DNA of 64,000 nt from Xylocopa sonorina (taxonomy: Eukaryota; Arthropoda; Insecta; Hymenoptera; Apidae), in the NCBI RefSeq assembly GCF_050948175.1, contig NW_027490405.1, positions 186,001 to 250,000 of the forward strand, written 5' to 3'. This document shows, piece after piece, positions 52,410-63,550 of this stretch. Position 1 is the first letter of the stretch. Each line of letters starts with the position of its first letter. The notes beneath the pieces are model-generated. The model worked only from the letters and a program-made list of their open reading frames with translations. It was not told the origin of the DNA and made no database searches. A program made the translations under genes and the position numbers.

Positions 52410-52962
52410 TTTAGGAAGCATTAGAACTCTACTGCTACGATACGTAGACATCTGCAAAGGCTATTTCCTAGCATGGAAGTGTCGCATTTACATTCTTCTG
52501 ATGTGAATACGAGATATACATGACACTTCGCAATGAATATTATATCTTATCATGAAACATAGAAATGGGATGCGATATCGCTATTTAAGAAACATTAGAA
52601 CTCTATTGCTTCGATACGTAGACATCTGGGAACGCTATTTCCGTGAAAGGAAGTGGCGCATTTACAATCATTTGAAGTGAATACGAGGTATACATAACAC
52701 TCTACCATGTATATTATATCTTATCACGAAACATAGAAATGAAATGTGACATCTCGTTTTAAGAAGCATTAGAACTCTATTGCTACGATACGTGGACATC
52801 TGCAAACGCTATTTCCTAGCATGTAAGTGTCGCATTTACATTCTTTTGAAGTGAATACGAGGTATACATGACACATCGCAATGATTATTACATCTTATCA
52901 TGAAACATAGATGTGAGATGCGATATCGCGATTTAAGAAGCATTAGAACTCTATTGCTACGA
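52410..52962 (+). repeat. CTTCTGATG cassette K3, first part
   Basis: K order with CTTCTG at 52495 and a private TTTCCGTGAAAGG at about 52640. The later monomers of K3 form the start of the 8-monomer duplication listed next. Confidence 0.82.
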
Positions 52963-54354
52963 TACGTAGACATCTGCAAACAATATTTCCTAGCATGGAA
53001 GTGTCGCATTTACATTCTTTTGAAGTGAATACGAGGTATATATGACACTTCGCAATGAATATTGTATCTTATCATGAAACATAGGAGTGTGATGCGATAT
53101 GGCATTTTAAGAATCATTAGAACTCTATTGCTACGATACGTAGACATCTGCAAACCCTATTTCCTAGCATGGAAGTGTCGCATTTTCATTCATTTGAAGT
53201 ATATGCGTGGTATACATGACACTTCGCATTGAATATTATGTCTTATTAGGAAACATAGGAATGAGATGCGATATCGCGTTTTAGGAAGCGTTAGGACTCT
53301 ATTGCTACGATACGTAGACATCTGCAAAGGCTATTTCCTAGCATGGAAGGGTCGCATTTACATTCTTTTGAAGTGAGTACGAGGTATACATGACACTTCG
53401 CAATGAATATTATATCTGAACATGAAACATAGAAGTGAGATGCAACATCTCGTTTTAAGAAGCATTAGAACTCTATTGCTACGATACGTAGGCATCAGCA
53501 AACGCTATTCCCTAGCATGGAAGTGTCGTATTTACATTCTTTTGAAGTGAATACGAGATATACATGACACTTCGCAATGGATACTATATCTTATCATGAA
53601 ATATAGAAGTGAGATGCGATATCGCGTTTTAGGAAGCATTAGAACTCTATTGCTACGATACGTAGACATCTGCAAACGCTATTTCCTAGCAAGGAAGTGT
53701 CGCATTTACATTCTTTTGAAGTGAATACGAGGTATACATAACATTCCGCAATGAATATTATATCTCATAACGAAACATAGAAATGAGATGCGACATCTCG
53801 TATTAAGAAGCATTGGAACTCTATTGCTGCGATACGTATACATCTGCAAACGGTATTTCCTAGCATGTAAGTGTCGCATTTACATTCCTTTGAAGTTTAT
53901 ACGAGGTATACATGACTCTTCGCAATGAATATTATATCTTATCTCGGAACATAGATGTGAGATGCGATATCGGGATTTAAGAAGCACTAGATCTCTATTG
54001 CTACGATGCGTAGACATCTGCAAATGTTATTTCCTAGCAAGGAAGTGTCGCATTTACATTCTTTTGACGTGAATACGAGGTAAACATAACATTCCACAAT
54101 GAAAATTACACCATATTACGAAATATAGAAATGAAATGCGACTTCTCATTTTAAGAAGCATTAGAACTCTATTGCTACGATACGTAGACATCTGCAAACC
54201 CTATTTCCTAGCATGGAAGTGTCGCATTTTCTTTCGTTTGAAGTATATGCGTGGTATACATGACACTTCGCATTGAATATTATGTCTTATTAGGAAACAT
54301 AGGAATGAGATGCGATATCGCGTTTTAGGAAGCGTTAGGACTCTATTGCTACGG
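52963..54354 (+). repeat. 8-monomer tandem duplication, copy A
   Basis: A 1392-bp block (8 x 174) repeated directly at 54355-55746. ATAGGAGTGTGATG occurs at 53081 and 54473. The edge is exact at TACGTAGAC: CGA precedes it at 52963, whereas CGG precedes it at 54355 and 55747. I saw no internal differences. Confidence 0.9.
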
Positions 54355-55746
54355 TACGTAGACATCTGCAAACAATATTTCCTAGCATGGAAGTGTCGCA
54401 TTTACATTCTTTTGAAGTGAATACGAGGTATATATGACACTTCGCAATGAATATTGTATCTTATCATGAAACATAGGAGTGTGATGCGATATGGCATTTT
54501 AAGAATCATTAGAACTCTATTGCTACGATACGTAGACATCTGCAAACCCTATTTCCTAGCATGGAAGTGTCGCATTTTCATTCATTTGAAGTATATGCGT
54601 GGTATACATGACACTTCGCATTGAATATTATGTCTTATTAGGAAACATAGGAATGAGATGCGATATCGCGTTTTAGGAAGCGTTAGGACTCTATTGCTAC
54701 GATACGTAGACATCTGCAAAGGCTATTTCCTAGCATGGAAGGGTCGCATTTACATTCTTTTGAAGTGAGTACGAGGTATACATGACACTTCGCAATGAAT
54801 ATTATATCTGAACATGAAACATAGAAGTGAGATGCAACATCTCGTTTTAAGAAGCATTAGAACTCTATTGCTACGATACGTAGGCATCAGCAAACGCTAT
54901 TCCCTAGCATGGAAGTGTCGTATTTACATTCTTTTGAAGTGAATACGAGATATACATGACACTTCGCAATGGATACTATATCTTATCATGAAATATAGAA
55001 GTGAGATGCGATATCGCGTTTTAGGAAGCATTAGAACTCTATTGCTACGATACGTAGACATCTGCAAACGCTATTTCCTAGCAAGGAAGTGTCGCATTTA
55101 CATTCTTTTGAAGTGAATACGAGGTATACATAACATTCCGCAATGAATATTATATCTCATAACGAAACATAGAAATGAGATGCGACATCTCGTATTAAGA
55201 AGCATTGGAACTCTATTGCTGCGATACGTATACATCTGCAAACGGTATTTCCTAGCATGTAAGTGTCGCATTTACATTCCTTTGAAGTTTATACGAGGTA
55301 TACATGACTCTTCGCAATGAATATTATATCTTATCTCGGAACATAGATGTGAGATGCGATATCGGGATTTAAGAAGCACTAGATCTCTATTGCTACGATG
55401 CGTAGACATCTGCAAATGTTATTTCCTAGCAAGGAAGTGTCGCATTTACATTCTTTTGACGTGAATACGAGGTAAACATAACATTCCACAATGAAAATTA
55501 CACCATATTACGAAATATAGAAATGAAATGCGACTTCTCATTTTAAGAAGCATTAGAACTCTATTGCTACGATACGTAGACATCTGCAAACCCTATTTCC
55601 TAGCATGGAAGTGTCGCATTTTCTTTCGTTTGAAGTATATGCGTGGTATACATGACACTTCGCATTGAATATTATGTCTTATTAGGAAACATAGGAATGA
55701 GATGCGATATCGCGTTTTAGGAAGCGTTAGGACTCTATTGCTACGG
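54355..55746 (+). repeat. 8-monomer tandem duplication, copy B
   Basis: Direct repeat of the preceding block. After it the sequence changes to TACGTAGACACCTGC. The block holds CATAACGAAAC, GTATACATCTGC, TCTCGGAACATAG, GAAAATTACACC and TTTCTTTCGTTTG monomers in both copies. Confidence 0.9.
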
Positions 55747-56439
55747 TACGTAGACACCTGCAAACGCTATTTCCTAGCAAGGAAGTGTCGCATTTACATT
55801 CTTTTGAAGTGAATACGAGGTATACATGACACTTCGCAATTAATATTATATCTTATCATGAAACGTAGGAGTGAGATGCGATATGGCATTTTAAGAATCA
55901 TTAGAACTCTATTGTTTCGACACGTAGTCATCTGAAAACGCTATTTCCTAGCAAGGAAGTGTCGCATTTACATTCTTTTGAAGTGACTACAAGGTATACA
56001 TAACACTCCATAATAAATATTATATCTTAACATGAAACATAGCAGTGAGATGCGATATCGCGTTTTAAGAAGCATTAGAACTCTATTGCTACGATACGTA
56101 GACATCTGCAAACGCTATTTCCTAGCATGGAAGTGTCGCATCTACATTCTTTTGAAGATAATACGAGGTATACATAACATTCCGCAATGAATATTATACC
56201 TTATCATGAAACATATAAGAGAGATGCGATATCGCGTTTTAGGAAGCATTAGAACTCTACTGCTACGATACGTAGACATCTGCAAAGGCTATTTCCTAGC
56301 ATGGAAGGGTCGCATTTACATTCTTTTGAAGTGAGTACGAGGTATACATGACACTTCGCAATGAATATTATATCTGAACATGAAACATAGAAGTGAGATG
56401 CGATATCGCGTTTTAAGAAGTATTAGAACTCTATTGCTA
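55747..56439 (+). repeat. Connecting monomers before K4
   Basis: Four monomers of TTTCGACACG, GACTACAAGG (with AATAAATATT near 56013), AAGATAATACG/ATATAAGAGAG and GGAAGGGTCGC types. Confidence 0.82.
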
Positions 56440-57335
56440 CGATACGTAGACATCTGCAAAGGCTATTTCCTAGCATGGAAGTGTCGCATTTACATTCTTC
56501 TGATGTGAATACGAGATATACATGACACTTCGCAATGAATATTATATCTTATCATGAAACATAGAAATGGGATGCGATATCGCTATTTAAGAAACATTAG
56601 AACTCTATTGCTTCGATACGTAGACATCTGGGAACGCTATTTCCTTGAAAGGAAGTGGCGCATTTACAATCATTTGAAGTGAATACGAGGTATACATAAC
56701 ACTCTACCATGTATATTATATCTTATCACGAAACATAGAAATGAAATGTGACATCTCGTTTTAAGAAGCATTAGAACTCTATTGCTACGATACGTGGACA
56801 TCTGCAAACGCTATTTCCTAGCATGTAAGTGTCGCATTTACATTCTTTTGAAGTGAATACGAGGTATACATGACACATCGCAATGATTATTATATCTTAT
56901 CATGAAACATAGATGTGAGATGCGATATCGCGATTTAAGAAGCATTAGAACTCTATTGCTACGATACGTAGACATCTGCAAACAATATTTCCTAGCATGG
57001 AAGTGTCGCATTTACATTCTTTTGAAGTGAATACGAGGTATACATGACACTTCGCAATGAATATTGTATCTTATCATGAAACATAGGAGTGAGATGCGAT
57101 ATGGCATTTTAAGAATCATTAGAACTCTATTGCTACGATACGTAGACATCTGCAAACCCTATTTCCTAGCATGGAAGTGTCGCATTTTCATTCATTTGAA
57201 GTATATGCGTGGTATACATGACACTTCGCATTGAATATTATGTCTTATTAGGAAACATAGGAATGAGATGCGATATCGCGTTTTAGGAAGCGTTAGGACT
57301 CTATTGCTACGATACGTAGACATCTGCAAACGCTA
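56440..57335 (+). repeat. CTTCTGATG cassette K4
   Basis: K order with CTTCTG at 56497. It has the ordinary CCTAGCATG (not CCTCC) and TTTTAAGAATC (not TTTTCAGAATC). It therefore differs from K2, K5 and K6 although it lies between them. It is 2784 bp (16 monomers) from K5. Confidence 0.85.
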
Positions 57336-57984
57336 TTTCCTAGCATGGAAGTGTCGCATCTACATTCTTTTGAAGATAATACGAGGTATACATAACATTC
57401 CGCAATGAATATTATACCTTATCATGAAACATATAAGAGAGATGCGATATCGAGTTTTAGGAAGCATTAGAACTCTACTGCTACGATACGTAGACATCTG
57501 CAAAGGCTATTTCCTAGCATGGAAGGGTCGCATTTACATTCTTTTGAAGTGAGTACGAGGTATACATGACACTTCGCAATGAATATTATATCTGAACATG
57601 AAACATAGAAGTGAGATGCAACATCTCGTTTTAAGAAGCATTAGAACTCTATTGCTACGATACGTAGGCATCTGCAAACGCTATTCCCTAGCATGGAAGT
57701 GTCGTATTTACATTCTTTTGAAGTGAATACGAGATATACATGACACTTCGCAATGGATACTATATCTTAACATGAAATATAGAAGTGAGATGCGATATCG
57801 CGTTTTAGGAAGCATTAGAACTCTATTGCTACGATACGTAGACATCTGCAAACGCTATTTCCTAGCAAGGAAGTGTCGCATTTACATTCTTTTGACGTGA
57901 GTACGAGGTAAACATAACATTCCACAATGAAAATTACACCATATTACGAAATATAGAAATGAAATGCGGCTTCTCATTTTAAGA
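57336..57984 (+). repeat. Connecting monomers before the 16-monomer duplication
   Basis: Four monomers: ATATAAGAGAG with CGAGTTTTAGG (57440s), GGAAGGGTCGC, TAGGCATCTG with GTCGTATTTAC, and GAAAATTACACC with GATGCGGCTTCTC near 57964. Confidence 0.82.
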
Positions 57985-60767
57985 AGCATTAGAACTCTAT
58001 TGCTACGATACGTAGACATCTGCAAACGCTATTTCCTAGCATGGAAGTGTCGCATCTACATTCTTTTGAAGTGAATACGAGGTATACATAACATTCCGCA
58101 ATGAATATTATATCTTATTACGAAGCATAGAAATGAAATACGACTTCTCGTTTTAAGAAGCATTAGAACTCTATTGCTACGGTACGTAGACATCTGCAAA
58201 CAATATTTCCTAGCAAGGAAGTGTCGCATTTACATTCTTTTGAAGTGAATACGAGGTATGCATGACACTTCGCAGTGAATATTATATCTTATCATGAAAC
58301 GTAGGAGTGAGATGCGATATGGCATTTTAAGAATCATTAGATCTCTATTGTTTCGACACGTAGTCATCTGAAAACGCTATTTCCTAGCAAGGAAGTGTCG
58401 CATTTACATTCTTTTGAAGTGACTACAAGGTATACATAACACTCCACAATAAATATTATATCTTAACATGAAACATAGCAGTGAGATGCGATATCGCGTT
58501 TTAAGAAGCATTAGAACTCTATTGCTACGATACGTAGACATCTGCAAACGCTATTTCCTAGCATGGAAGTGTCGCATCTACATTCTTTTGAAGATAATAC
58601 GAGGTATACATAACATTCCGCAATGAATATTATACCTTATCATGAAACATATAAGAGAGATGCGATATCGCGTTTTAGGAAGCATTAGAACTCTACTGCT
58701 ACGATACGTAGACATCTTCAAAGGCTATTTCCTAGCATGGAAGGGTCGCATTTACATTCTTTTGAAGTGAGTACGAGGTATACATGACACTTCGCAATGA
58801 ATATTATATCTGAACATGAAACATAGAAGTGAGATGCAACATCTCGTTTTAAGAAGCATTAGAACTCTATTGCTACGATACGTAGGCATCTGCAAACGCT
58901 ATTCCCTAGCATGGAAGTGTCGCATTTACATTCTTTTGAAGTGAATACGAGATATACATGACACTTCGCAATGGATACTATATCTTATCATGAAATATAG
59001 AAGTGAGATGCGATATGGCAATTTAAGAATCATTAGAACTCTATTGTTTCGACACGTAGTCATCTGAAAACGCTATTTCCTAGCAAGGAAGTGTCGCATT
59101 TACATTCTTTTGAAGTGACTACAAGGTATACATAACACTCCATAATGAATATTATATCTTAACATGAAACATAGCAGTGAGATGCGATATCGCGTTTTAG
59201 GAAGCATTAGAACTCTACTGCTACGATACGTAGACATCTGCAAAGGCTATTTCCTAGCATGGAAGTGTCGCATTTACATTCTTCTGATGTGAATAAGAGA
59301 TATACATGACACTTCGCAATGAATATTATATCTTATCATGAAACATAGAAATGGGATGCGATATCGCTATTTAAGAAACATTAGAACTCTATTGCTTCGA
59401 TACGTAGACATCTGGGAACGCTATTTCCTTGAAAGGAAGTGGCGCATTTACAATCATTTGAAGTGAATACGAGGTATACATAACACTCTACCATGTATAT
59501 TATATCTTATCACGAAACATTGAAATGAAATGTGACATCTCGTTTTAAGAAGCATTAGAACTCTATTGCTACGATACGTGGACATCTGCAAACGCTATTT
59601 CCTCCATGTAAGTGTCGCATTTACATTCTTTTGAAGTGAATACGAGGTATACATGACACATCGCAATGATTATTATATCTTATCATGAAACATAGATGTG
59701 AGATGCGATATCGCGATTTAAGAAGCATTAGAACTCTATTGCTACGATACGTAGACATCTGCAAACAATATTTCCTAGCATGGAAGTGTCGCATTTACAT
59801 TCTTTTGAAGTGAATACGAGGTATACATGACACTTCGCAATGAATATTATATCTTATCATGAAACATAGGAGTGAGATGCGATATGGCATTTTCAGAATC
59901 ATTAGAACTCTATTGCTACGATACGTAGCCATCTGCAAACCCTATTTCCTAGCATGGAAGTGTCGCATTTTCATTCATTTGAAGTATATGCTTGGTATAC
60001 ATGACACTTCGCATTGAATATTATGTCTTGTTAGGAAACATAGGAATGAGATGCGATATCGCGTTTTAGGAAGCGTTAGGACTCTATTGCTACGATACGT
60101 TGACATCTGCAAACGCTATTTCCTAGCATGGAAGTGTCGCATCTACATTCTTTTGAAGATAATACGAGGTATACATAACATTCCGCAATGAATATTATAC
60201 CTTATCATGAAGCATATAAGAGAGATGCGATATCGCGTTTTAGGAAGCATTAGAACTCTACTGCTACGATACGTAGACATCTGCAAAGGCTATTTCCTAG
60301 CATGGAAGGGTCGCATTTACATTCTTTTGAAGTGAGTACGAGGTATACGTAATACTCCACAATGAATATTATATCTTATTATGAAACATAGAAATGAGAT
60401 GTAATATGGCGATTTAAGAAGCACTAGAACTCTATTGCTTCGATACGTAGACATCTGCAAACGCTACTTCCTAACAAGGAAGAGTCACATTTACATTCAT
60501 TTGAAAGGAATACGAGGTATACATGACACTTCGCAATGAATATTATATCTTATCATGAAACATAGAAATGAGATTCGATATGACTATTTAAGAAGCATTT
60601 GAAAACTATTGCTACGATACGTAGACATCCGAATACGCTATTTCCCAGCAAGGATGTGTCGCATTTACATTCGTTTGGAGTGAATACGAGGTACACCTGA
60701 CACTTCGCGATGAATATTATATCTTATCACGAAACATATAAATGAGATGCGATATCGCGATTTAAGT
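57985..60767 (+). repeat. 16-monomer tandem duplication, copy A
   Basis: A 2783-bp block repeated directly at 60768-63550. Its length is 16 x 174 less 1 bp, because one monomer has the CCTCC deletion (59601). The exact edge is at AGCATTAG: AAGA precedes it at 57985 and AAGT at 60768 and 63551. It contains cassette K5. Three distinctive monomers near 60340-60767 (TACGTAATACTCC, TTCCTAACAAGGAAGAG and GTTTGGAGTG) are found nowhere else in the window. Confidence 0.93.
59598..59611 (+). other. 1-bp length change (CCTCC variant), second occurrence
   Basis: Same variant as 51076, 8525 bp away (49 x 174 less 1). Confidence 0.85.
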
Positions 60768-63550
60768 AGCATTAGAACTCTATTGCTACGATACGTAGAC
60801 ATCTGCAAACGCTATTTCCTAGCATGGAAGTGTCGCATCTACATTCTTTTGAAGTGAATACGAGGTATACATAACATTCCGCAATGAATATTATATCTTA
60901 TTACGAAGCATAGAAATGAAATACGACTTCTCGTTTTAAGAAGCATTAGAACTCTATTGCTACGGTACGTAGACATCTGCAAACAATATTTCCTAGCAAG
61001 GAAGTGTCGCATTTACATTCTTTTGAAGTGAATACGAGGTATGCATGACACTTCGCAGTGAATATTATATCTTATCATGAAACGTAGGAGTGAGATGCGA
61101 TATGGCATTTTAAGAATCATTAGATCTCTATTGTTTCGACACGTAGTCATCTGAAAACGCTATTTCCTAGCAAGGAAGTGTCGCATTTACATTCTTTTGA
61201 AGTGACTACAAGGTATACATAACACTCCACAATAAATATTATATCTTAACATGAAACATAGCAGTGAGATGCGATATCGCGTTTTAAGAAGCATTAGAAC
61301 TCTATTGCTACGATACGTAGACATCTGCAAACGCTATTTCCTAGCATGGAAGTGTCGCATCTACATTCTTTTGAAGATAATACGAGGTATACATAACATT
61401 CCGCAATGAATATTATACCTTATCATGAAACATATAAGAGAGATGCGATATCGCGTTTTAGGAAGCATTAGAACTCTACTGCTACGATACGTAGACATCT
61501 TCAAAGGCTATTTCCTAGCATGGAAGGGTCGCATTTACATTCTTTTGAAGTGAGTACGAGGTATACATGACACTTCGCAATGAATATTATATCTGAACAT
61601 GAAACATAGAAGTGAGATGCAACATCTCGTTTTAAGAAGCATTAGAACTCTATTGCTACGATACGTAGGCATCTGCAAACGCTATTCCCTAGCATGGAAG
61701 TGTCGCATTTACATTCTTTTGAAGTGAATACGAGATATACATGACACTTCGCAATGGATACTATATCTTATCATGAAATATAGAAGTGAGATGCGATATG
61801 GCAATTTAAGAATCATTAGAACTCTATTGTTTCGACACGTAGTCATCTGAAAACGCTATTTCCTAGCAAGGAAGTGTCGCATTTACATTCTTTTGAAGTG
61901 ACTACAAGGTATACATAACACTCCATAATGAATATTATATCTTAACATGAAACATAGCAGTGAGATGCGATATCGCGTTTTAGGAAGCATTAGAACTCTA
62001 CTGCTACGATACGTAGACATCTGCAAAGGCTATTTCCTAGCATGGAAGTGTCGCATTTACATTCTTCTGATGTGAATAAGAGATATACATGACACTTCGC
62101 AATGAATATTATATCTTATCATGAAACATAGAAATGGGATGCGATATCGCTATTTAAGAAACATTAGAACTCTATTGCTTCGATACGTAGACATCTGGGA
62201 ACGCTATTTCCTTGAAAGGAAGTGGCGCATTTACAATCATTTGAAGTGAATACGAGGTATACATAACACTCTACCATGTATATTATATCTTATCACGAAA
62301 CATTGAAATGAAATGTGACATCTCGTTTTAAGAAGCATTAGAACTCTATTGCTACGATACGTGGACATCTGCAAACGCTATTTCCTCCATGTAAGTGTCG
62401 CATTTACATTCTTTTGAAGTGAATACGAGGTATACATGACACATCGCAATGATTATTATATCTTATCATGAAACATAGATGTGAGATGCGATATCGCGAT
62501 TTAAGAAGCATTAGAACTCTATTGCTACGATACGTAGACATCTGCAAACAATATTTCCTAGCATGGAAGTGTCGCATTTACATTCTTTTGAAGTGAATAC
62601 GAGGTATACATGACACTTCGCAATGAATATTATATCTTATCATGAAACATAGGAGTGAGATGCGATATGGCATTTTCAGAATCATTAGAACTCTATTGCT
62701 ACGATACGTAGCCATCTGCAAACCCTATTTCCTAGCATGGAAGTGTCGCATTTTCATTCATTTGAAGTATATGCTTGGTATACATGACACTTCGCATTGA
62801 ATATTATGTCTTGTTAGGAAACATAGGAATGAGATGCGATATCGCGTTTTAGGAAGCGTTAGGACTCTATTGCTACGATACGTTGACATCTGCAAACGCT
62901 ATTTCCTAGCATGGAAGTGTCGCATCTACATTCTTTTGAAGATAATACGAGGTATACATAACATTCCGCAATGAATATTATACCTTATCATGAAGCATAT
63001 AAGAGAGATGCGATATCGCGTTTTAGGAAGCATTAGAACTCTACTGCTACGATACGTAGACATCTGCAAAGGCTATTTCCTAGCATGGAAGGGTCGCATT
63101 TACATTCTTTTGAAGTGAGTACGAGGTATACGTAATACTCCACAATGAATATTATATCTTATTATGAAACATAGAAATGAGATGTAATATGGCGATTTAA
63201 GAAGCACTAGAACTCTATTGCTTCGATACGTAGACATCTGCAAACGCTACTTCCTAACAAGGAAGAGTCACATTTACATTCATTTGAGAGGAATACGAGG
63301 TATACATGACACTTCGCAATGAATATTATATCTTATCATGAAACATAGAAATGAGATTCGATATGACTATTTAAGAAGCATTTGAAAACTATTGCTACGA
63401 TACGTAGACATCTGAATACGCTATTTCCCAGCAAGGATGTGTCGCATTTACATTCGTTTGGAGTGAATACGAGGTACACCTGACACTTCGCGATGAATAT
63501 TATATCTTATCACGAAACATATAAATGAGATGCGATATCGCGATTTAAGT
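60768..63550 (+). repeat. 16-monomer tandem duplication, copy B
   Basis: Direct repeat of 57985-60767, including cassette K6 and the same CCTCC deletion (62384). I found two differences by eye: A/G at 60505/63288 and C/T at 60630/63413. Such identity suggests a very recent duplication, or an assembly duplication. Confidence 0.93.
62381..62394 (+). other. 1-bp length change (CCTCC variant), third occurrence
   Basis: Same variant as 59601, carried by the 2783-bp duplication. Confidence 0.85.

Noticed and set aside
42571..54401. Further short minus-strand open frames at 42571-42888, 44458-44658 and 54201-54401
   Set aside because: Same satellite frame as above, of one to two monomers each.
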